Shown: positions 7,514 to 15,716 of the stretch, piece after piece
How the letters are laid out: each line of letters begins with the position of its first letter
How positions within the stretch are numbered: position 1 is the stretch's first letter
Assembly (NCBI GenBank): GCA_023397675.1
Contig: JAEWTV010000046.1
Location: 1 to 28,471 of the forward strand
Direction of reading: 5' to 3'
Origin: Bacillota bacterium
Lineage (GTDB): Bacteria; Bacillota; Clostridia; Acetivibrionales; JANLFN01
DNA: 28,471 nt
Made by a program: the position numbers and the translations under genes
Notes under the pieces: model-generated
Told to the model about the DNA's origin: nothing
What the model saw: the letters and a program-made list of their open reading frames with translations, nothing else
The model's database searches: none

Positions 7514-8332
7514 ATGGAAAAACTCCAAAGAAGTGAACGCATTGCCGTTTTAATAAAGCTTTTATCCGATTCTCCCGGTAAAGTGTTTACATTGGGTGGG
7601 TTTACCGAAATGTTCGGTTCTGCTAAATCTACTATAAGCGAAGATATAGACGTTGTACAAACTCTTCTTGAAAAATATGGTCTTGGAACAGTAGAATCAA
7701 TATCCGGGGCTTCCGGAGGCGTAAGATTTGTTCCTGTGCTGAACGATAGCCAGGCGTGGAACATACTTGAAGAATTGTCCAAAGAACTTTCAAAAAAGGA
7801 ACGTATACTGCCGGGTGGCTATTTATACATGCTGGATATCATTTACAACCCTCAGATAATTTGTGACATAGGACGCATATTAACAAGCAGGTTTCATTCA
7901 AAGAACATTGATTATATAGTAACAATGGAAACAAAAGGTATACCACTTGCATTTATTACAGCCAAATACCTTAACGTTCCGCTAATCATCGTAAGACATA
8001 ATAACGAAGCAACTGATGGGGCTTCTGTGAATATCAACTATATCTCAGGATCCTCTAAAAAGATACAGACAATGGTACTCCCGATGAGGGCTTTAAAACG
8101 CAATTCAAAAATACTTTTTGTGGATGATTTTATGAAAGGTGGGGGAACTGCAAAAGGAATAATAGAGCTTGTTAGGGAGTTTGAATGCGAAGTTGTAGGT
8201 ATAGGCGTTCTTATAGAAACCTCTGAACCGACAAAAAAACTTGTTGAAGATTATTACTCGCTTTTAACACTTAACAATGTTAATGAAGAAAAAGGAATAA
8301 TTGATATCGTACCAAGTGTAAAACAGCCATAG
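7514..8332 (+). CDS. purR: Purine operon regulator PurR (PRPP-responsive)
   Basis: PurR of Gram-positive bacteria binds PurBox DNA to control purine genes and senses PRPP; it is unrelated to the LacI-type PurR of E. coli. The 272-residue product has an N-terminal winged-helix domain (about 1-72; RIAVLIKLLSDSPGKVF, FGSAKSTISEDI) and a C-terminal phosphoribosyltransferase-like domain with the PRPP loop ILFVDDFMKGGGTAKG (about 199-214). The family keeps this fold but lost transferase activity. The ATG at 7514 follows GAGGGA (7503-7508); an upstream TTG at 7496 has no such site. In B. subtilis purR also precedes spoVG and glmU. The gene for PRPP synthetase lies three genes downstream, so sensor and producer of the same metabolite are close together. 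Confidence 0.95.
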   Translation: MEKLQRSERIAVLIKLLSDSPGKVFTLGGFTEMFGSAKSTISEDIDVVQTLLEKYGLGTVESISGASGGVRFVPVLNDSQAWNILEELSKELSKKERILPGGYLYMLDIIYNPQIICDIGRILTSRFHSKNIDYIVTMETKGIPLAFITAKYLNVPLIIVRHNNEATDGASVNINYISGSSKKIQTMVLPMRALKRNSKILFVDDFMKGGGTAKGIIELVREFECEVVGIGVLIETSEPTKKLVEDYYSLLTLNNVNEEKGIIDIVPSVKQP

Positions 8333-8418
8333 ACCTAATTAGCAAACATTTGTCCAAATGCCAAAATAAGAAATCAGTGGGAAATAATAAAAATAATTAT
8401 TGTTTTTTAAAAAAACAA

Positions 8419-8447
8419 GAAGGAAATTTAAAAATAGCGGCGAATAT
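8419..8447 (+). promoter_or_regulatory. Sigma-H promoter of spoVG
   Basis: GAAGGAAAT (8419-8427) and GGCGAATAT (8439-8447), 11 bases apart, match every defined position of the sigma-H consensus RNAGGAWWW / RNNGAATWW. The predicted transcript starts near 8454, about 35 bases before spoVG. The B. subtilis spoVG promoter is a classic sigma-H target. The AT-rich DNA just upstream, with an AATAAT/ATTATT palindrome near 8384-8402 and CATTTG/CAAATG at 8347-8360, could bind a transition-state regulator; that part is inference. Confidence 0.85.
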
Positions 8448-8489
8448 ACTTAATATATATACATAACCATACGAAGGGTGGTAACAGCT

Positions 8490-8756
8490 ATGGAGATAAC
8501 AGATATTCGCATAAGAAAAATAGACGCAGAAGGTAAAATGAAGGCTGTAGTATCAGTAACATTTGATAACGAGTTTGTTGTACATGACATAAAAGTTATT
8601 GAAAGCCAAAACGGTTTGTTTATTGCAATGCCTAGTCGTAAGACTCCTGAGGGTGAATTCAGGGACATAGCTCATCCTATTAATGCTGCAGCAAGAGAAA
8701 AGGTACAAAAGGCGATTCTTGAAAAATATGAATCTGCTTCAGTAGATGCTCAATAA
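8490..8756 (+). CDS. spoVG: Septation and sporulation regulator SpoVG
   Basis: SpoVG is a small nucleic-acid-binding protein that affects asymmetric septation and cortex formation in spore formers, and virulence and capsule genes in staphylococci. The 88-residue product follows the family throughout: MEITDIRIRKID, MKAVVSVTFDNEFVVHDIKVIE, GLFIAMPSRKTPEGEFRDIAHPIN. A GTG at 8478 is in frame but lies inside the ribosome site GAAGGGTGG (8473-8481); the ATG at 8490 is 8 bases downstream and matches the family start. It has its own sigma-H promoter and terminator. In B. subtilis yabJ lies between purR and spoVG; here the two are adjacent, separated by about 157 bases. Confidence 0.97.
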   Translation: MEITDIRIRKIDAEGKMKAVVSVTFDNEFVVHDIKVIESQNGLFIAMPSRKTPEGEFRDIAHPINAAAREKVQKAILEKYESASVDAQ

Positions 8757-8776
8757 TATGAAAAAGTAATTAAACG

Positions 8777-8802
8777 AGGCACTTAAATTTAAGTGCCTTT
8801 AT
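8777..8802 (+). terminator. Rho-independent terminator of spoVG
   Basis: A perfect 22-base palindrome (AGGCACTTAAA, 8777-8787, and its complement, 8788-8798) is followed by a T-rich tail. It ends the spoVG transcript before glmU. Confidence 0.85.
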
Positions 8803-8945
8803 TTATGCGGAATTTTAAGCATTAAGTTTATTTTTTGTAGTTTTTTGTGCTCTTACGTGATATATTTCACTTTCTTGTTGACTGACATTGAAATAAATCA
8901 AAAAAAGTGAGAAAATATATGCTGGAATCAGGAGGGCAGTTTTTG

Positions 8946-10322
8946 ATGAAACAATTGACAGCCGTAATTCTTGCAGCCGGAGAAGGCAAAAGAATGAAAT
9001 CGAAGAACGCCAAATGCTCACACAAGGTTTGCGGAAAACCTATGGTTGAATGGGTATTAAGGGCAGTTGAAGGTGCTGGTGCTAATGATACCATACTTGT
9101 TGTAGGACACCGTGCCGACCAGATAAAAACAATTCTAGGTGACAGATTTAAATACGCAATTCAGGAAAAGCAGCTTGGTACAGGACATGCAGTAATGCAA
9201 GCTGAAGATTACTTAAAGAATACAGATGGATGTGTACTTGTCTTATGTGGGGACACCCCTCTTATTACCAGGAAGACTCTCGTTGATGCGACTCAATTTC
9301 ATATAAACAGTGGATTTTCAGCAACTGTTATTACAGCCAAAGTCGCTGACCCGACAGGCTATGGACGTATCTTGCGTGGAAGCAATGGGCAAGTTCAGAG
9401 AATTGTTGAGCATCGCGATGCAACACCGGAGCAAAGAGACATTAATGAAATAAATTCAGGGATGTACATCTTTGATACAAAAATGTTGCTTGAGTCGTTA
9501 AAGCAGGTAAATAATAAAAACGACCAGGGTGAATACTACCTTACAGATACTTTGGAAATATTAATCAGTAGGGACAAAAGTGTAGGGGCATTTGTAATGG
9601 AGGATTCAGGTGAGATTTTGGGTATTAATGACAGAAAGCAGCTTGCAGAAGCATCCGGCATTATGAACAAACGTATTCTCAATGATGTTATGGCTTCTGG
9701 AGTAACCATTATAGATCCTGCTTCAACATACATTGATGCCGATTGTCAGATAGGTATTGATACAGTAATTTATCCAGGTTCAATTATTGAAGGGAATACT
9801 ATTATAGGTGATGATGCAGTAATCGGACCAAACAGCAGGCTTGTAAACTCAGTTGTTGGGGATGGTTCGGAAATAACTGATTCTGTTGTCCTTGACAGTA
9901 AGATAGGAAGTAATGTACATCTTGGACCGTTTGCATATATAAGGCCCGGAAGCTCAATAGGTGATAATGTTAAAATAGGAGATTTTGTAGAAATTAAAAA
10001 TTCTTCTATAGGAGCAAATACCAAAATACCTCATTTAAGCTATGTTGGTGATTCAGAGGTGGGAGAAAAGGTTAATGTTGCCTGTGGAGTTGTGACTGTT
10101 AATTATGACGGTAAGAAAAAGCATAAGACAATTATCGGAGACGGTGCGTTTATTGGATGTAATGTAAACCTCGTGTCACCGGTTAAGGTTGGAGATAATG
10201 CGTATATCGCAGCAGGGTCTACAATAACCGAGGATGTTCCGGAAGATGCGCTTGCTATTGCGCGTGAAAGGCAAAGTATAAAAGAAGGCTGGGTAGAGAA
10301 AAAGGGACTAAGAAGGAAATAA
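8946..10322 (+). CDS. glmU: Bifunctional GlmU: GlcNAc-1-P uridyltransferase / GlcN-1-P acetyltransferase
   Basis: GlmU makes UDP-GlcNAc, the precursor of peptidoglycan and teichoic acids, in the cytoplasm: the C-terminal half acetylates glucosamine-1-phosphate and the N-terminal half transfers UMP. The 458-residue product has the nucleotide loop VILAAGEGKRMKS (about 7-19), QLGTGHAV and LCGDTPLI in the N-terminal domain. From about 250 to 445 it has the hexapeptide left-handed beta-helix, including LGPFAYIRPGS, IPHLSYVGDSEVGEKVN and NYDGKKKHKT of the acetyltransferase site. The frame opens at 8907, but GGAGGG at 8931-8936 is 9 bases before the ATG at 8946. No clear promoter was found in the 140 bases after the spoVG terminator. 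It probably forms a unit with prs, since no terminator separates them. Confidence 0.97.
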   Translation: MKQLTAVILAAGEGKRMKSKNAKCSHKVCGKPMVEWVLRAVEGAGANDTILVVGHRADQIKTILGDRFKYAIQEKQLGTGHAVMQAEDYLKNTDGCVLVLCGDTPLITRKTLVDATQFHINSGFSATVITAKVADPTGYGRILRGSNGQVQRIVEHRDATPEQRDINEINSGMYIFDTKMLLESLKQVNNKNDQGEYYLTDTLEILISRDKSVGAFVMEDSGEILGINDRKQLAEASGIMNKRILNDVMASGVTIIDPASTYIDADCQIGIDTVIYPGSIIEGNTIIGDDAVIGPNSRLVNSVVGDGSEITDSVVLDSKIGSNVHLGPFAYIRPGSSIGDNVKIGDFVEIKNSSIGANTKIPHLSYVGDSEVGEKVNVACGVVTVNYDGKKKHKTIIGDGAFIGCNVNLVSPVKVGDNAYIAAGSTITEDVPEDALAIARERQSIKEGWVEKKGLRRK

Positions 10323-10332
10323 TATGGTATTT

Positions 10333-10381
10333 AAGCCGTATGGCTTGTTTATATAGATAAAACCAAGTGCGGCGTTTGCCG
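10333..10381 (+). other. Two small hairpins between glmU and prs
   Basis: AAGCC/GGCTT (10333-10346) and CGGC/GCCG (10370-10381) are short stems with 4-base loops and no T tract. They may mark an mRNA processing or stabilising site rather than a terminator. Confidence 0.35.
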
Positions 10382-10419
10382 TAATGCCAGAAAACACAAC
10401 TCAAAGAGGGGTATTGTAT

Positions 10420-11394
10420 ATGAATTTACATGGCAAGGATATAAAGATATTCGCAGGAAACTCTAACAGGGAACTGGCTTATGAAATTGCTGAAAAGATT
10501 GGTCTTCCTTTGGGAGTTGCCACTGTAAGAAAGTTCAGTGACGGTGAAGCAGAAATTAATATCGGTGAGGTAGTAAGAGGTTCTGATGTATTTCTTGTTC
10601 AATCTACCTGTCCGCCGGTTAATGATAATCTTATTGAGCTTCTTATCATGATCGATGCCTTAAAGAGAGCATCGGCGGGAAGAATTACAGCTGTAATGCC
10701 ATATTTCGGTTACGCAAGGCAGGATAGAAAAGCGAAGGCAAGAGATCCGATTTCTTCAAAGCTTATTGCCAACCTTCTTACAGTAGCAGGGGCAGATAGG
10801 GTATTGACAATGGATCTTCACGCTCCACAGCTGCAGGGCTTCTTTGATATACCAGTTGACCACCTTGTAGGAATGCCTATACTTGCAAATTATTTTAAGG
10901 AGAAATACGACCGGTTTGATGATTTAGTTATTGTATCACCTGATGTAGGAAGTGTAACAAGAGCCAGAAAAGTTGCAGAAAGGCTTGAAGTCCCTATTGC
11001 TATCATTGACAAACGAAGACCAAAGGCTAATGTCTGCGAAGTTATGAATGTCATAGGTGATGTAAGAGGTAAAAGGGTAATTATTGTCGACGACCTTATT
11101 GATACTGCCGGTACCATAGTTAAGGCAGCTGAAGCACTACAGGGAATGGGAGCTACTGAAATATGTGCATGTTGTACACATGCCGTATTGTCCGGTCCGG
11201 CTATAGAAAGGCTAAAAAATTCCTGCATTAACGAATTGGTTATGCTAAACACAATTCCTTTGCCGGAAGAAAAGAAGCTTGATAAAATTACAACATTGTC
11301 TGTTGCGCCTATATTTGCTGAAGCTATAGAGAGAATTTACGGAGATATATCGATCAGTACATTGTTTACACAAACCGAAGGCAGCAACAAATAA
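10420..11394 (+). CDS. prs: Ribose-phosphate pyrophosphokinase (PRPP synthetase)
   Basis: Prs converts ribose-5-phosphate and ATP to PRPP, used for purines, pyrimidines, histidine, tryptophan and NAD. The 324-residue product has the class I pattern: FSDGEAEINIGE, DVFLVQSTCPPVNDNLIELL, MPYFGYARQDRK with the catalytic lysine-arginine flexible loop region, TMDLHAPQLQGFF and the PRPP-binding loop IIVDDLIDTAGTI. An upstream ATG at 10384 is in frame, but GAGGGG (10406-10411) lies 8 bases before the ATG at 10420, which gives a normal length. In B. subtilis glmU-prs-ctc-pth is the order; the ctc (ribosomal L25-like) gene is missing here. PurR, which responds to PRPP, is encoded three genes upstream. 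Confidence 0.97.
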   Translation: MNLHGKDIKIFAGNSNRELAYEIAEKIGLPLGVATVRKFSDGEAEINIGEVVRGSDVFLVQSTCPPVNDNLIELLIMIDALKRASAGRITAVMPYFGYARQDRKAKARDPISSKLIANLLTVAGADRVLTMDLHAPQLQGFFDIPVDHLVGMPILANYFKEKYDRFDDLVIVSPDVGSVTRARKVAERLEVPIAIIDKRRPKANVCEVMNVIGDVRGKRVIIVDDLIDTAGTIVKAAEALQGMGATEICACCTHAVLSGPAIERLKNSCINELVMLNTIPLPEEKKLDKITTLSVAPIFAEAIERIYGDISISTLFTQTEGSNK

Positions 11395-11420
11395 AAACCG
11401 AACATTAGCATAAAGATCAG

Positions 11421-11445
11421 GCTCCCATAGGGGGCTTTTTCTTTT
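11421..11445 (+). terminator. Rho-independent terminator of prs
   Basis: A 6-bp stem (GCTCCC, 11421-11426, with GGGGGC, 11430-11435) has an ATA loop and is followed by TTTTTCTTTT. It closes the glmU-prs transcript. Confidence 0.85.
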
Positions 11446-11456
11446 GCGAATCGGTA

Positions 11457-11465
11457 TGGTATAAT
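11457..11465 (+). promoter_or_regulatory. Extended -10 promoter of pth
   Basis: TGGTATAAT is an extended -10 element (TG, one base, TATAAT at 11460-11465) just after the prs terminator. The -35 region (TTTTCT at 11437-11442) is weak, as is usual with an extended -10. The leader can fold into a hairpin (AGTATT near 11473, AATACT near 11496). Confidence 0.6.
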
Positions 11466-11515
11466 ATCGTTTAGTATTGGGTGAATCCCCTTAGTAATAC
11501 TATATGGAGGACGAA

Positions 11516-12088
11516 TTGGAAGACTTATACATAATTGCCGGTCTGGGTAACCCGGGCCTCAAATATTCAAATACAAGACACAACGTAGGTTTTAATACCA
11601 TTGACCTTTTGGCCTACAAGCATGATATAAAGGTAACAAAGGTCAAACACAAGGCACTTGTCGGTGAAGGTAAAATAGGAAGGAAGAGGGTTTTACTTGT
11701 AAAACCGCAAACCTTTATGAACCTGAGCGGAGAAAGCATCCGGGAAATACTTGAGTGGTTCAAGGTACCTTCAAGCAGGGTTATAATTATATATGATGAT
11801 ATTGACCTTGATGTAGGCAAAATCAGATTAAGGGCCAAAGGCAGTTCTGGTACCCATAACGGAATGAAGTCTATAATTTATCAAATTCAGACCGATGATT
11901 TCCCAAGGATAAGGATTGGCATAGACAAGCCACCGGCTAACTGGGATCTTGCTGATTATGTACTTGGAAGGTTTGGAACCGAGGAAAGAAAGATCGTTAA
12001 CGAAAGCATAACTAATGCTGCGGAGGCGGCTGCGGCGATAGTAGAGCAAGGTATAGAGAAAGCAATGAACTTATATAACGGAAAGTAG
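11516..12088 (+). CDS. pth: Peptidyl-tRNA hydrolase
   Basis: Pth releases tRNA from peptidyl-tRNA that drops off ribosomes, which is essential in bacteria. The product of 190 residues has the family hallmarks: IIAGLGNPGLKYSNTRHNVGF with Asn 12 and the catalytic His 22, LLVKPQTFMNLSG, IYDDIDLDVGKIRLRAKGSSGTHNGMKS, and the closing YVLGRF. An ATG at 11504 is in frame, but it lies before the ribosome site GGAGG (11506-11510); the TTG at 11516 is 5 bases downstream and gives the usual short N-terminus, so I prefer it. This choice is moderately certain. mfd begins 6 bases after the stop codon, so the two are almost surely co-transcribed, as in B. subtilis (where fin lies between them). Confidence 0.95.
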   Translation: MEDLYIIAGLGNPGLKYSNTRHNVGFNTIDLLAYKHDIKVTKVKHKALVGEGKIGRKRVLLVKPQTFMNLSGESIREILEWFKVPSSRVIIIYDDIDLDVGKIRLRAKGSSGTHNGMKSIIYQIQTDDFPRIRIGIDKPPANWDLADYVLGRFGTEERKIVNESITNAAEAAAAIVEQGIEKAMNLYNGK

Positions 12089-12094
12089 GAAGCT

Positions 12095-15000
12095 ATGAAT
12101 TATCTTGCCCGTCCATTACTGGAATTAAAAGAAATAAATGAAATAACTGATTCATTGTTAAATAGTAGATACCCAATCAGCATAACAGGTCCATCTGAAT
12201 CTCAAAAAGCCCACCTGGCTTATTCAATATGCTCTCAAACGGGCCATAGGGGAATATTCATAACCTATAATGATATACAGGCACGAAGAGTATATGATGA
12301 TTTTTCTTTTTTTGCCGGCGATAACGCTGTGCTTTTTACTTCAAGGGAAATAATGCTTTATGATGTCGAAGCTAAAAGCTATGAAGCAGTATTTCAAAGG
12401 ATTGGAGTACTGGATAGGCTATGCAGCGGTGAATTCGGCTTTGTTGTAACTTCTGCGGAAGCACTGGTGCAAAAGTTAGTCAGTCCTGAGATGTTTAAAA
12501 CATCTATTTTGAATTATTCTGTCGGTGAAAGAATTGATCTTGACAATATATCGTCTATGCTTATATCTATGGGGTATGAAAGGGTTGTTTCGGTTGAGGG
12601 AATGGGCCAGTTCACAATAAGGGGCGGAATTATTGATATTTTCCCTGTGAACAGTGAAAACGCAATACGAGTTGAGCTATTTGACGATGAAATTGATTCA
12701 ATAAGATATTTTGATATATTAACCCAGCGTTCTATTGATAAAGTAGACAGTTTAAGAATCATTCCTGCCCGTGAGGTCATATATGCTCAGGAGCAGCAGC
12801 AAAAAATAGCTTCTCTAATCAGGTCAGAGCTAAAAGAATATATTAAAGCTTCAGGTAGTAAGCTTTCTCAAGAACAAATTGACCATCTATCATCGAAAAT
12901 AAACATTGATATAGATAGATTAGAAAGTGATTATTATTTTCCAGGGATAGACAGATATATCCCTTCTATTATTGAAAATCCTTCAAATATTATAGACTTT
13001 ACAGGAGATTCTCTTATTTTTGTAGATGAGCCCCAGCGTGTCGAAGGAAGGATTAAAAATATTCTTGAGGAACACCATGAGGCATGCAAAAACCTTTTGC
13101 AGAAAGGCTCAATACTTCCAGAGACCTTGAATGTTTTTTTTGATGAAAATGATGTTGAAAATGGTTTTGGAAAGAGAATGACAGCATATATGAATACAAT
13201 TCCGGTTGAGGGTTTAGCAGCTGGAAGGAGCTTCAGCATTGTATCCAAGCAAACATCTTCATATCAAGGTCATATGGAGTTATTGATCGAGGATCTTAAG
13301 AACTGGAAAGAAAAAAATTCAAGAATTGTTATACTTTCTGGAGCAAAAGGCAGGGGTGAACGTCTAAAGGAAACACTCTCCGAAGGCGGACTGGAGTCTG
13401 TATACAGGGATGATGAGATTTCGAAGCTTGAACCCGGGCAGATTTTAATTACCCACGGCAGTCTGAACAAAGGCTTTGAGTACCCTTCCATCGGACTAGT
13501 AGTTGTAAGCGACAGAGAGGCCTTTGGACTTGACAGGAAGCATAAGAGGCCGCATGTAAGAAAAAACGGCAAAAAGTTAAATTTGTTTACTGATCTTAAT
13601 ATAGGTGACTATGTTGTACATCAGTCACACGGAATAGGCCAGTATGTAGGAATAGAAAAACTCTCGGTTGAAAATATTAAAAGAGATTATCTGAAAATAA
13701 AGTATCAGGAGGGTGGTTACCTTTATATACCCACCAGCCAACTTGATCTTATCCAGAAGTATATCGGTTCAGAAGGGAAAGCACCCAAGCTTAACAAGCT
13801 TGGAGGCACTGAATGGGTTAAAACAAGGAAAAAAGTAAAGGAATCCCTCAGGGAAATAGCCGAAGAACTTATTTTATTGTACGCAAAGCGTCAATCGGCT
13901 GAAGGGTTTGTTTTCTCAAAGGATACGGTGTGGCAGAAGCAGTTTGAAGACATGTTCTCTTATGAAGAAACTGAAGATCAGCTAAAATGTATAGATGAAA
14001 TAAAAAGGGATATGGAAATAAAAAGGCCTATGGATAGGCTTCTTTGTGGTGACGTAGGCTATGGTAAGACTGAGGTTGCCATGAGGGCCGTGTTTAAGGC
14101 TGTTACAAACAGCAAACAGGTAGCGTATCTGGTTCCTACAACTGTACTAGCACAACAGCAGTATAAAACCTTCAGCGACAGACTTAAGGATTTCCCTGTA
14201 AGGGTTGAGGTGCTTAGCCGTTTCAAATCAGCCGCGGAACAAAAGGAAATTTTAAAGAATGTAAAAGCCGGAATGGTAGATATACTTATTGGTACTCACA
14301 GACTGCTGCAAAAGGATATACAGTTTAAGGACCTAGGCCTTCTGGTAGTAGATGAGGAACAGCGCTTTGGCGTAGGTCATAAGGAAAAGCTGAAAAACCT
14401 CAAGCCTAATGTAGATGTCCTTACTCTAACAGCAACACCTATTCCAAGGACTCTTCATATGTCGCTTGTTGGAATCAGGGATATAAGTGTTATTGAAGAC
14501 CCACCTGAAGACAGGCTTCCTGTTCAGACTTATGTAATGGAATATAACCCGGATGTTATAAGGGATGCAGTAGTGCGTGAAATGAGCAGGAATGGTCAGG
14601 TATTTTATCTTTACAATAGGGTCAGGACCATTGACAGAAAGGCGTTTGAACTACAGGCTCTTATTCCTGATGCAAGGATAGGGATAGCTCATGGACAAAT
14701 GAGTGAAAGAGAACTTGAAGATATAATGTTTGATTTTATAGATGGGAAATATGATTTGCTTGTATGTACTACAATAATAGAATCCGGCTTGGATATGCCC
14801 AATGTTAATACAATAATTATTGAAGATGCAGACAAAATGGGACTTTCGCAGCTTCATCAGCTAAGGGGAAGGGTAGGAAGGTCAAACAGAACAGCGTATG
14901 CATATGTGACCTATAAGCGGGACAAAATGCTTTCGGAGATAGCAGAGAAAAGGCTTCAGGCAATAAAAGAGTTTACTGAGCTTGGATCGGGCTTCAAAAT

Positions 15001-15604
15001 TGCAATGAGAGATTTGGAAATAAGAGGAGCGGGGAATCTGCTGGGGGCGCAGCAGCATGGCCACATGGAAGCAGTTGGTTATGATATGTACTGTAGGCTG
15101 CTGGATGAAGCTGTCCGTGAGTTAAGAGGCGAGACAGTGGAGGATATGGAGTCTGAATTTACTATTGATATAAATGTAAGTGCTTTTATAGATAACGATT
15201 ACATCAGCATGGAAGACCAGAAAATTGAAATGTATAAGAAAATAGCTTCAATTCAGGATGAACAGGATATGATAGATGTTCAGGATGAACTGATTGACAG
15301 GTACGGAAATATTCCGCAGTCAGTGGGAAATTTAATTGAAATTGCATATATAAAGGCACTTGCTAAGGAATCGGGACTTTCAGCCATTACCGAGAAAAAT
15401 GGTTCGGTAATATTCCAATTAAAAAATGCAACTGCTTCAAATATTGAAGTTATAGGAAAGCTGAGTGCCAAGTATAAACGGCAGCTGCTGTTTAATGCGG
15501 GCAACGCTCCATACCTTATGTACAGGTCAGCAGGAGTGGAAAGAAAGCATATACTTTCTAATATTAAAATTATATTACAGGACTTCAAAAGCTTTGCAGT
15601 TTAA
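12095..15604 (+). CDS. mfd: Transcription-repair coupling factor Mfd
   Basis: Mfd is an ATP-driven DNA translocase that removes RNA polymerase stalled at DNA damage and recruits UvrA. It has 1169 residues, full family length. Visible order: an N-terminal UvrB-like module (to about 350; QFTIRGGIIDIFPVN), the RNA-polymerase-interacting domain (about 500-560; GDYVVHQSHGIGQYVGIEKL), the helicase core with Walker A GDVGYGKT (652-659), DEEQ box (753-756) and TATPIPRTL, then TTIIESGLDMPN and QLHQLRGRVGRS with the translocation motif region, and a C-terminal autoinhibitory domain. The ATG follows an AGGAAG site that overlaps the pth stop. No frameshift or missing motif was seen. The fin gene that precedes mfd in B. 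subtilis is absent here. Confidence 0.98.
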   Translation: MNYLARPLLELKEINEITDSLLNSRYPISITGPSESQKAHLAYSICSQTGHRGIFITYNDIQARRVYDDFSFFAGDNAVLFTSREIMLYDVEAKSYEAVFQRIGVLDRLCSGEFGFVVTSAEALVQKLVSPEMFKTSILNYSVGERIDLDNISSMLISMGYERVVSVEGMGQFTIRGGIIDIFPVNSENAIRVELFDDEIDSIRYFDILTQRSIDKVDSLRIIPAREVIYAQEQQQKIASLIRSELKEYIKASGSKLSQEQIDHLSSKINIDIDRLESDYYFPGIDRYIPSIIENPSNIIDFTGDSLIFVDEPQRVEGRIKNILEEHHEACKNLLQKGSILPETLNVFFDENDVENGFGKRMTAYMNTIPVEGLAAGRSFSIVSKQTSSYQGHMELLIEDLKNWKEKNSRIVILSGAKGRGERLKETLSEGGLESVYRDDEISKLEPGQILITHGSLNKGFEYPSIGLVVVSDREAFGLDRKHKRPHVRKNGKKLNLFTDLNIGDYVVHQSHGIGQYVGIEKLSVENIKRDYLKIKYQEGGYLYIPTSQLDLIQKYIGSEGKAPKLNKLGGTEWVKTRKKVKESLREIAEELILLYAKRQSAEGFVFSKDTVWQKQFEDMFSYEETEDQLKCIDEIKRDMEIKRPMDRLLCGDVGYGKTEVAMRAVFKAVTNSKQVAYLVPTTVLAQQQYKTFSDRLKDFPVRVEVLSRFKSAAEQKEILKNVKAGMVDILIGTHRLLQKDIQFKDLGLLVVDEEQRFGVGHKEKLKNLKPNVDVLTLTATPIPRTLHMSLVGIRDISVIEDPPEDRLPVQTYVMEYNPDVIRDAVVREMSRNGQVFYLYNRVRTIDRKAFELQALIPDARIGIAHGQMSERELEDIMFDFIDGKYDLLVCTTIIESGLDMPNVNTIIIEDADKMGLSQLHQLRGRVGRSNRTAYAYVTYKRDKMLSEIAEKRLQAIKEFTELGSGFKIAMRDLEIRGAGNLLGAQQHGHMEAVGYDMYCRLLDEAVRELRGETVEDMESEFTIDINVSAFIDNDYISMEDQKIEMYKKIASIQDEQDMIDVQDELIDRYGNIPQSVGNLIEIAYIKALAKESGLSAITEKNGSVIFQLKNATASNIEVIGKLSAKYKRQLLFNAGNAPYLMYRSAGVERKHILSNIKIILQDFKSFAV

Positions 15605-15622
15605 AGAATAATTAAGTATAAT
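15594..15622 (+). promoter_or_regulatory. Sigma-A promoter of the PrsA-like gene
   Basis: TTGCAG (15594-15599) and TATAAT (15617-15622) are exactly 17 bases apart. The -35 lies inside the last codons of mfd, so this gene can be transcribed apart from the repair operon. Confidence 0.7.
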
Positions 15623-15716
15623 GGAAAACGTAATACGCAAAATTATAATACTAATATTGCATTGATTTTTAGGCAAAAATAGGTCTGAATAAATTTCTAT
15701 GACAGGAGAGATAAAA

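Noticed and set aside
8857..8870. GTGA/TCAC inverted repeat before glmU
   Set aside because: Four-base arms in AT-rich DNA can occur by chance, and no promoter context supports an operator.
15699..15716. ATG start for the PrsA-like gene at 15699
   Set aside because: The AGGAGAG site lies downstream of it and fits the TTG at 15717.
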